Source: Actinomortierella ambigua (taxonomy: Eukaryota > Mortierellomycota > Mortierellomycetes > Mortierellales > Mortierellaceae). From it: DNA of 11,431 bases. The DNA lies in NCBI GenBank assembly GCA_016098155.1, contig JAAAJB010000821.1, positions 1 to 11,431 on the forward strand, read 5' to 3'. Shown here piece by piece: positions 1 to 5,138 of this stretch. Both the position numbers and the translations under genes were made by a program. The stretch's first letter is position 1. Each line of letters opens with the position of its first letter. Under the pieces are notes generated by a model. The model did no database searches, was not told the origin of the DNA, and saw only the letters and a program-made list of their open reading frames with translations.

Positions 1-641
1 GAGAAGACCCCTTTTTATAGGATCTTCGTTAAATAAAAAGACCCTGAATTTGACACTTTGTGGCAAAGGTTGTTTCCTGTATCAGAAGCGCAACGCACCA
101 AGCATTGACGCTGAAGCTCATACTGTATATTGCGTCTAAGTTGTCCTAGTCCTTGTCCTTGTCGTCTTCGTCACCATCGCCCTCGGTATATCCGGTCCGA
201 TCCTTGTCGATGGAAGTTGCTTTACTTTCTCCAGCACTAAATAAAAAATAGTAATGTCACCTTCTTCTGCCCCTCTTTGTGATTGCCCTTGCTGGAGGTG
301 GCGGAGGCTCCAGTTATGGTGGTGGATGTACTGAAAGGTATGTAAATCGAGGAGCACGGTAAGGAAAGTGCTGTCTCCACTACTAACAGCTTCAGCTCAC
401 TAGTGATCATTCGTCGCCTGGCCTGCTTGAGAGGCAACAAAAAATGGAGGGGGGCTTGCGAGAGCGAGGTTTTTCTGTATAACACAGACAACCATCCTCT
501 TCTTGTCTTTCCTTTTCTCCCCACCCCTCCTTTTCTCCCCACTCCTCTACACAGCACAATTCTCCTCAGGACTTTAATTACCTCCGCCTCCGCCTTCATT
601 CCACCTTTTTCCCTGTCTCTCGCACCCTTTACCTCTCTTCA
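1..641. other. Stretch without a supported gene
   Basis: I see no gene I can defend here. Open frames exist on both strands, but they are low in complexity (Pro/Leu/Ser- or Arg/Thr-rich), lack domain motifs and overlap each other. A plus-strand patch around 294-337 reads as Gly-rich (GGGGGSSYGGG) and runs into the intron-like segment at 338-395. Joined across it, the frame continues to a stop at 694-696. Upstream of the Gly-rich patch the frame is closed by stops near 249-254 and no start codon is evident. From about 497 to 640 the plus strand is rich in C and T. Confidence 0.5.
338..395 (+). other. Candidate orphan spliceosomal intron (58 nt)
   Basis: The segment starts GTATGT (338-343), has a perfect TACTAAC branch-point consensus at 381-387, and ends in CAG (393-395), with the branch A nine bases before the acceptor end. 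Length and signals are typical of fungal introns. The frame on either side can be joined (codon split after its second base), linking a Gly-rich upstream stretch to a Pro/Leu-rich downstream frame ending at 696. I could not build a convincing gene around it, so it may belong to a decayed or non-coding transcript. Confidence 0.4.
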
Positions 642-744
642 CACACACATGCACACGAAGCTCACTCCTCGATCCTCATCCCCAATAGGTACGTGATTGC
701 AATAGGATGAGGATCGAGGAGTGAGCTTCGTGTGGATGTGTGTG
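642..744. repeat. Near-perfect inverted repeat (hairpin), 40-bp arms
   Basis: Arms 642-681 and 705-744 are reverse complements over 40 positions with one mismatch (651 against 735), separated by a 23-base loop (682-704). The arms include the CACACGAAGCTCACTCC motif. Near identity over 40 bp means the inverted copy is recent or kept by gene conversion. It could be a foldback or MITE-type element or a template snapback. No target duplication or coding content supports a specific class. Confidence 0.85.
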
Positions 745-1114
745 GATCTATCCTCGATACCATCCGTTAAGGCAAGGAGACGGGGTGCCATCACACCCGA
801 TCCTTCGCTGATGGAAGAAGAGAGACTTGCCGCCTTTTTCAACCTTTCGACTCGCGCAGTAGGCACTACTGATATGATGATATGATGTGTTCTTTTTGTG
901 CAATGTGACGTGTTCTTTGGTTGTCATGAAAGTCTTTTTTATAGATTTCACTCCAGCTACGTAGGATTTAGTGTCAGCCGAGTCTTCGCAATTCCTGAGG
1001 CCCAGGAGGCAGTAAAAGAACCCTCCAGACGAGGGGGCCGTTGCGATAGGAGTAGGGGCAAGGGATTATGTATTCATAAATAGGTGAATATTTATTTATA
1101 CTAAACCGCTTGCA
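745..1114. other. Stretch without a gene; may hold the LTR of the decayed chromovirus
   Basis: No coding region is supported here. On the minus strand the purine-rich tract at 1127-1115 is followed directly by TG (1114-1113) and then, about 15 bases on, by TATAAATA. This is how a 3' LTR would begin for the minus-strand pseudogene next door. The far end cannot be fixed because no second LTR copy lies in the window. There is also an AT-rich small inverted repeat (ATAAATA/TATTTAT) near 1076-1095. Confidence 0.3.
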
Positions 1115-1127
1115 TCCTTCTCCTTTA
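1115..1127 (-). other. Purine tract (PPT-like) after the decayed chromovirus pol
   Basis: The minus strand reads TAAAGGAGAAGGA here, overlapping the stop codon of the chromodomain frame and followed immediately by TG. Ty3/gypsy elements prime plus-strand DNA from such a tract directly upstream of the 3' LTR, so position and composition fit. The identification rests on position alone. Confidence 0.35.
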
Positions 1128-1670
1128 TGAAGTTGACCTCAGCCGTTCTGAACGCCGACTTGGAGCTATTGCTTTGATGTTTTTGTCTTGGGGTGGGCGG
1201 TCGGTTGGTGGTGGTGTGACTCCATCGAGTATAGAATCTACGTATTGCTGAATCTTGTCTTGGGCATTTTTGAGGAAGGTGTGAGGTTCCCAAGAGGCAT
1301 CTTCAATTGAGAATCCGGGCCACGTCACGAAGTACTCCAGCTTGTGGTTGCTATAGCGGTGCTCGAGGACTGTGTCAACCTCCCATTCCTTCTCACCATC
1401 GACCATGACAGGGAGGGGGTTTTATTGGGTCCTCGGTCGCCAAACCAGGGGGAGGAGGGGATGTGCCGCTTCAACAAGTCGATGTTGAAGGTGTTGTGGC
1501 AACACATGTGTGCCGGGAGCTCTAACCTGTATGCGTTGGCGTTCATGACTTCCACCACGGGAAAGGGGCCGATGTACTTGGGTATCAGCTTGGAGGACGG
1601 CCGGTGACGGATGTTGGCGATGTTGGCGACGGAGATGCTCTTGGCACTGAAGTACAGTAGTAGTGGTCAA
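1125..1670 (-). pseudogene. Remnant of Ty3/gypsy chromovirus pol: integrase C-terminus plus chromodomain
   Basis: Read on the minus strand, this is the 3' tail of a second retrotransposon polyprotein, unrelated in detail to the intact element at 3806-10858. The first part (about 1670 to 1410) carries the integrase C-terminal GPY/F module: a basic segment, KYIGPFPVVEV (GPF at 1570-1562), then the NTFNIDLLKRH segment typical of this region. The second part (1406 to the TAA at 1127-1125) is a chromodomain (WEVDTVLEHR, YFVTWPGF, ASWEPHTFL) with a basic tail ending RRSERLRSTS. The two lie in different frames, with the shift falling around 1406-1430, so the gene is broken. Upstream of about 1670 the similarity stops abruptly: the catalytic integrase core, RNase H, RT, protease and Gag are all missing. 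It is a dead, 5'-truncated fragment. Confidence 0.8.
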
Positions 1671-1848
1671 AACGAAGTGAACGAGAAAGAGAATTGTTTT
1701 ATTGAAAGACTTCCTTCGTGCAATAAAAAAGGGAAGGCTCTGATGAGCCACCTGAATACGCCACTAAATATCATGGAACATGGTTTCCATAACAGTGATG
1801 ACTGGTGTTCGCCGGCTGCTTACTATTCTTGCTTACGCGATTATATAG

Positions 1849-2488
1849 ACCAGGACTCGGAGAAGGTGTCTCGCTGAAGATGCTTTTGGTCCCGCGATTA
1901 CTGAGAGTGGCGAGGGTCGAAGCACTGTAAGTAACGGTTTACTGCGCACAATGTCATTGTTAAGTGTGTATGGCAAAAAATTGTACAAGTGCTATTGAGA
2001 TTGATCTACTTACACGTGTATATTTTTAAAGACGTGCTCAGCGAGTTAGACATACCTGTCAATATGTACCTCCTTTGCAGGCCGAGCCTGAGCCAGAGTC
2101 AGACCAGGCTGAAGCCATGCTACCTACCCGTCTGAATGTTGCTGATCGGTTTGTTGTGTCTTCAGAAGTCGAACCTGTTCAAGCAGAGACGTATAGTGGC
2201 GATCGTTCTCTTGCCGCATCTGAACGATCTTACAACAACATCAATGTGCAGCGCGGAGGGCGCGAGCTGGCGCATCCAAATTTGCCTGCGGATCACTTTA
2301 TTAACGACTACTTCATTCGCCGTGAGAGTCTGGATCGCCAACTCAAGCTACAATTCATGGAAATGGTACAGCGGCGAAATGCTAGGGAGGAGGAAGCTAA
2401 GGAGGCGCTGTTGAGGCAATCCACGCTCCCTAGCTTCCTCCCTGGCCTCCTTAGCTTTTCGCCACTGTACCATTTCCATGAATTGTAA
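1849..2488 (+). pseudogene. Unrecognised gene fragment, copy 1 (possible two-exon structure)
   Basis: A frame open from 1849 (after an in-frame TAG at 1846-1848) can be spliced over a candidate phase-0 intron 1927-2080 (GTAAGT donor, TCCTTTGCAG acceptor; no strong branch site). The junction reads GEGRST/AEPEPESDQAE. Downstream the frame encodes an acidic linker, then a block shared with the opposite arm: GDRSLAASER, INVQRGGRELAHPNLPADHF, INDYFIR, and a charged helix (SLDRQLKLQFMEMVQRR...EEEAKEALLRQ) that may form a coiled coil. The last about 21 codons are read from the antisense of the other copy, so the natural C-terminus is lost. No start codon is present. I do not recognise the family. 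Indels relative to copy 2 are multiples of three and many differences are synonymous, so the parent was probably a real protein gene. Confidence 0.4.
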
Positions 2489-2722
2489 TTTGAGTTGACG
2501 ATCCAGACTCTCATGCCGGATGAAGTAATCGTTAATAAAGTGATCCGCAGGCAAATTTGGATGCGCCAGCTCGCGCCCTCCGCGCTGCACATTGATGTTG
2601 TAAGGTCGTTCAGATGCGGCAAGAGAACGATCGCCAACATACATATGTGTCGATAACGACGTCTCTGCTTGAACAGGCTCGACGTTTGGAGACACAACAA
2701 ACCGACCAGCAACATACAGAGG
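2128..2722. repeat. Long inverted repeat of a gene fragment (arms about 280-300 bp)
   Basis: The left arm (about 2128-2407) and right arm (about 2423-2722) are reverse complements of each other, with scattered substitutions and a few indels of 3 or 18 bases. Only about 15 bases separate them at the apex. A transcript crossing this locus in either direction would fold into a hairpin with a stem of nearly 300 bp. The arms have diverged enough that this is not a cloning or assembly snapback: an artefact would give identical arms. Confidence 0.85.
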
Positions 2723-2767
2723 TGTAAGTATCTTAAATCCGGTGGTCGGATTGGGTCGTGGGGGGAT
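2348..2767 (-). pseudogene. Unrecognised gene fragment, copy 2 (opposite strand)
   Basis: The minus-strand frame is open from just inside a TGA at 2770-2768 to a stop at 2350-2348 and encodes the same block as copy 1: VAGRFVVSPNVEPVQAET, GDRSLAASER, INVQRGGRELAHPN, FINDYFIRHESLDRQLKLQF. Relative to copy 1 it has six extra residues between AET and GDRS, one residue fewer after the SER motif, and an expanded charged helix (KEAREEARERG). As in copy 1, the 3' end reads through the apex of the inverted repeat into the antisense of the other arm (ending SPLYHFHEL), so the C-terminus is artificial. No start codon or upstream exon was found. The function is unknown. Confidence 0.4.
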
Positions 2768-2770
2768 TCA

Positions 2771-3318
2771 AGGGTAAGAGGAAGAGTATGTTCGTTTCAA
2801 TGTAGACTTATTGGGGTACAGAAGTGAGAAAGAAGTTATGAAGGAAGTTACTGCACAAATATCTAAAGGAACCTTGATATTTAGATTAACGGGAGTAGGG
2901 AGGCTCTTTTTTGGTGTGGTACAAATTAAAATAAAAAAGGAGTTAAGGAATTCTAAATTCAGTTCGGCTTGGAACAAAGGAGCTTTGGGTGGTGGCGCTC
3001 TTTAGAGAACGGCTTTCTATGTATGCGGGTTAAATGTATGTAAAGGGGTAAGGGGGAAAAAAGGGGGCATGTAATTAGTCCCTCGTTCAATTTCGCATGT
3101 TAGACCACAATCGAAGACAAGGAGAGAGGTACAGCTGTTGAGGATTGGGAGTGAGAGTAATAAACACAAGGGAACGATAGTTACGAGATGGAAGAAAGGA
3201 GGTAAAGATTTATTATCCAGGACTTCGTAATTTAAAAATGGTAGAGGGAAAACAGCCTGTGGCGGAAGCACCTCTCCGAGATGGGCTTTTTGGTTAGGGG
3301 TTTTATGGCGGGGGGAAT
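2771..3318. other. Stretch without a supported gene
   Basis: I see nothing with coding support. Short frames on both strands are low in complexity, overlap each other and show no motifs. The composition is purine-rich on the plus strand (G/A runs around 2935-2990 and 3040-3070). No LTR, TIR or RNA gene is evident. Confidence 0.5.
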
Positions 3319-3606
3319 GAAATTTATATGTACATACACAAGAGCCCGTGTATGCACTTTTTGTGTGTGCACTTTTTGGGTCAGTGCGCTGTCTGTGCAC
3401 AGTGTGGGTCGTGCGTGGTGAGGTTCGTGCGTTCGTGGATTGTGACCAGGTTAATCGCGATAAAAAATGAGGGCAGATCCAAGTAAGGTTCTTCCCGGCT
3501 AACGAGCCCGGTTCAATCGCTCACATCTAGGCAAATGAACCAGGGAACATCCACGCACGAAAGTATCACGCGCACAGATCTCCTTCCTCACGTGCACGGT
3601 CAACCT

Positions 3607-3635
3607 AAAGCGCATACACAATGTGTATGCACTTT
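3607..3635. repeat. Palindrome of the subterminal motif
   Basis: Arms 3607-3620 and 3622-3635 are reverse complements at 13 of 14 positions around a single central A (core GCATACACA/TGTGTATGC). The arm is the same motif (TGTATGCACTTTT) found near both ends of the TIR element at 3348-3377 and 3768-3793. Confidence 0.75.
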
Positions 3636-3800
3636 TCTTTTAATGGCTAATTATTACTGTTCAGTTTACTGTGATACACCTACCGAAATTCCCACAGGTA
3701 CACACTGGTGGTCCCCACAATTCCCACTAAGGAAAAACAGCTAATGCCACACTTAGTTGCGAACGGACGTACATACACAAAAATTGCATACATTTCAGAA

Positions 3801-3805
3801 GTGTG
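3801..3805. repeat. Target site duplication, left copy (GTGTG)
   Basis: The five bases GTGTG directly precede the TG start of the 5' LTR and recur directly after the CA end of the 3' LTR at 10859-10863. Five-base duplications are usual for Ty3/gypsy integrases. This also shows that both LTRs belong to a single insertion event. Confidence 0.9.
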
Positions 3806-3838
3806 TGCGCTATAATGACCCAGATTAAGCCACCTGAC

Positions 3839-3847
3839 TATATAAAT
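3839..3847 (+). promoter_or_regulatory. LTR TATA box
   Basis: TATATAAAT lies 34-36 bases upstream of the A at 3875 in a pyrimidine-rich context (CCCCAGTTCC), a plausible start for the genomic RNA. The same box sits at 10773-10781 in the 3' LTR. The start site is inferred, not observed. Confidence 0.6.
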
Positions 3848-3859
3848 TTAACCTTAGAG

Positions 3860-3865
3860 AATAAA
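3860..3865 (+). terminator. LTR polyadenylation signal (AATAAA)
   Basis: AATAAA lies just downstream of the TATA box. The copy that matters for 3' end formation is at 10794-10799 in the 3' LTR. Cleavage 15-30 bases later would make the R region only a few tens of bases long or shorter. Confidence 0.5.
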
Positions 3866-3930
3866 CCTACCCCCAGTTCCTTTCCCATTAACACAACTTA
3901 TGTCAAATGATCTCTCATTCTCCATTTTTT

Positions 3931-3941
3931 TTAATGAGGAA
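3931..3941 (+). other. Candidate primer-binding site of self-priming type
   Basis: No TGG-type tRNA primer site occurs in the first about 40 bases after the 5' LTR. Instead TTAATG (3931-3936), a bulged A, and GGAA (3938-3941) pair with TTCCCATTAA at 3882-3891, within the predicted first 20 bases of the element's own RNA. That is ten base pairs with one bulge. Tf1 and relatives prime minus-strand DNA from their own RNA 5' end in this way. A weakness is the six T residues between the LTR end and the site. A local hairpin (CTCATT 3914-3919 with AATGAG 3933-3938) competes for the same bases. Confidence 0.4.
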
Positions 3942-3952
3942 TAAGGGTTACT

Positions 3953-3958
3953 TTTATT
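3953..3958 (-). terminator. Polyadenylation signal for the antisense leader gene
   Basis: The minus strand reads AATAAA about 95 bases past the stop codon of the antisense gene, at a normal 3' UTR distance. Its transcript would therefore end close to the 5' LTR boundary without needing host sequence. Confidence 0.45.
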
Positions 3959-4050
3959 CTCTACTATACAAGTCCCAACAATCAACAAATACACTACAGA
4001 ACCCCCACACCTCCGTTACCATCATCACCAACTAGACAGCAGAGGCAGAC

Positions 4051-4554
4051 TCAGTACCGCGGGGAGGTTTTACAAGCGCCAAGATCATCTAAAGCACGCT
4101 CATGGGCGGACTGGAAAGCTTCCATACGTTCCTGGTACGTGGCCATTCGATCTTGGTATGTGCCTATCTGGTCTTGATACTTGGCCATGATCCCGTAGTA
4201 TGGAGCCCATGGGATACTCCCGTCGGCCTCAGCAAGCCATTGCTGGTGCTCACTAATCTGCCGGTTGACGTTGTCGTGGTCATCCTGCAAGCCCTTGACA
4301 ATCGACTGCAACAGACGGATTTCTGGCTCGCCGACACCGTCGTACATACGCCGGATAAGGAAGGCCTGCGCCTGCGATAGAGTGTGTGCCGTCTGTTCAT
4401 TCCGTCGCATCAAAGCCTGGATCTGCCCTGTTCTCGAAGGAACGCTCATGGCAGGGTCTGGTGTCGCAGCCTGATGATAGGAAGACGCTGCCGGCACTGG
4501 CGAACGGGACGACTTCCGGACAGGTGACTTTTCGGATGGAACGGTGGCGGACAT
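4051..4554 (-). CDS. Antisense accessory gene in the retrotransposon leader (167 aa, unknown function)
   Basis: This frame lies wholly between the 5' LTR and gag, on the opposite strand. I start it at the ATG at 4554 (context ACACCATGTCC) because it is the first ATG after a minus-strand TATA box (4714-4708). An in-frame ATG at 4731 lies upstream of that box and adds a low-complexity Lys/Ser/Phe-rich stretch. Residues 1-45 are Ser/Pro/Lys/Arg-rich and probably disordered. Residues 45-115 look helical and charged. Residues 126-153 hold four seven-residue repeats (YQDQIGT, YQDRMAT, YQERMEA, FQSAHER), giving a likely coiled coil for self-association. No catalytic motif, signal peptide or membrane segment is seen and I do not recognise the family. 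Its position suggests a role for the element, such as a structural or regulatory partner of Gag, or copy-number control through an RNA complementary to the leader. It could also be a captured host gene. Confidence 0.65.
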   Translation of the reverse strand: MSATVPSEKSPVRKSSRSPVPAASSYHQAATPDPAMSVPSRTGQIQALMRRNEQTAHTLSQAQAFLIRRMYDGVGEPEIRLLQSIVKGLQDDHDNVNRQISEHQQWLAEADGSIPWAPYYGIMAKYQDQIGTYQDRMATYQERMEAFQSAHERALDDLGACKTSPRY

Positions 4555-4707
4555 GGTGTAGCGAAGAGAGGATGATGAAAATGGAAAGGGAAGACAGTGT
4601 GAAAGAGGACGTTGGCGTTTTTCTTCTTTTTTCTTTTTTGTGGGAATGAATGGAGTGGAAGGAATGAGTTTTTGTTTTTTTCGTCTTTGCGATGGACTCC
4701 TTTCCCC

Positions 4708-4807
4708 ATTTATACCACAAAATCCCCTCATCCCCTCATCATGAACACCACATGGCGCATTTTGATTCGTTCGTGTTGATGTCGTGATCAGCTGTAATGC
4801 TGATTGG
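4708..4807 (-). promoter_or_regulatory. Promoter of the antisense leader gene (CCAAT and TATA)
   Basis: The minus strand has CCAAT at 4807-4803 and TATAAAT at 4714-4708, about 90 bases apart, followed by a CT- and A-rich leader of about 150 bases with no ATG before 4554. That is a standard fungal promoter layout and supports the antisense frame as an expressed gene. Confidence 0.5.
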
Positions 4808-4891
4808 TCCCACGATCATACAGTAAGCAGTCCACACACACAAAAGAAACAACAAAAATAAAAGAGTCGTATGGGCTCTGTACCCAAACTC

Positions 4892-4911
4892 TATATATGG
4901 TTTCAAACCAT
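4892..4911 (+). promoter_or_regulatory. Possible internal promoter for gag-pol
   Basis: TATATAT (4892-4898) overlaps a small perfect hairpin (ATGGTTT, C, AAACCAT at 4897-4911) and is followed by a CT-rich tract (4919-4945) of the kind that marks fungal transcription starts. From there to the gag-pol ATG at 5139 there is no ATG. A transcript starting from the LTR, by contrast, would cross many upstream ATGs. Together with the minus-strand promoter at 4708-4807 this resembles a divergent promoter. Confidence 0.4.
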
Positions 4912-5138
4912 CGGAGAATTTTTCTCTCTCTCTTACTTTTTCACTTTGTGAACTACGGTATTTTGCTTTGCTAGTCTATATTCGGATCTCTGTAATCTGA
5001 GGACTTCCTTTTTTCAATCCATTACATACGTGCTTGTACACGACAGTGTGGATAGCAAGCATCAGTGGCTAAGTACTACACTCACGTAGCCGGTCAACTA
5101 AACTACCTTTGTCTATCTGACCTCAATCCTCACTCAGG

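Larger units (their letters stand above)
3806..3924 (+). repeat. 5' LTR (119 bp)
   Basis: It starts TGCGCTATAATG and ends TTCTCCA, and by eye is identical to 10740-10858. At 119 bp it is far shorter than the several hundred bases usual in this family, yet it packs a TATA box, an AATAAA signal and the predicted RNA start into about 40 bases. Confidence 0.95.

Noticed and set aside
237..599. Minus-strand 120-codon frame
   Set aside because: It lies antisense to the intron-like segment and CT-rich stretch and is Arg/Lys/Ser-rich with no recognisable domain.
2128..2722. Assembly snapback artefact as the cause of the inverted repeat
   Set aside because: The arms differ by many substitutions and codon-sized indels, which an artefact would not create.
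3017..3400. Minus-strand 127-codon frame
   Set aside because: Composition is low in complexity, there is no motif or promoter, and it overlaps the left inverted repeat of the TIR element.
3481..3540. tRNA-like B-box (GGTTCAATC) near 3510
   Set aside because: A four-base GAGC/GCTC stem is possible, but the T-loop spacing is wrong and there is no acceptor stem, A-box or anticodon arm.
3348..3635. CRISPR-like array from the recurring GTGTATGCACTTTT motif
   Set aside because: The motifs are irregularly spaced and in both orientations, in a clearly eukaryotic context. They fit subterminal transposon repeats instead.
4102..4380. Plus-strand 92-codon frame in the leader, considered as a sense upstream ORF
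   Set aside because: It mirrors the antisense gene, whose strand has the promoter signals, polyadenylation signal and heptad repeats; it may still act as an upstream ORF in LTR transcripts.
4553..4731. Longer start (ATG at 4731) for the antisense gene
   Set aside because: It lies upstream of the minus-strand TATA box and adds only a Lys/Ser/Phe-rich low-complexity segment from the A- and CT-rich leader.
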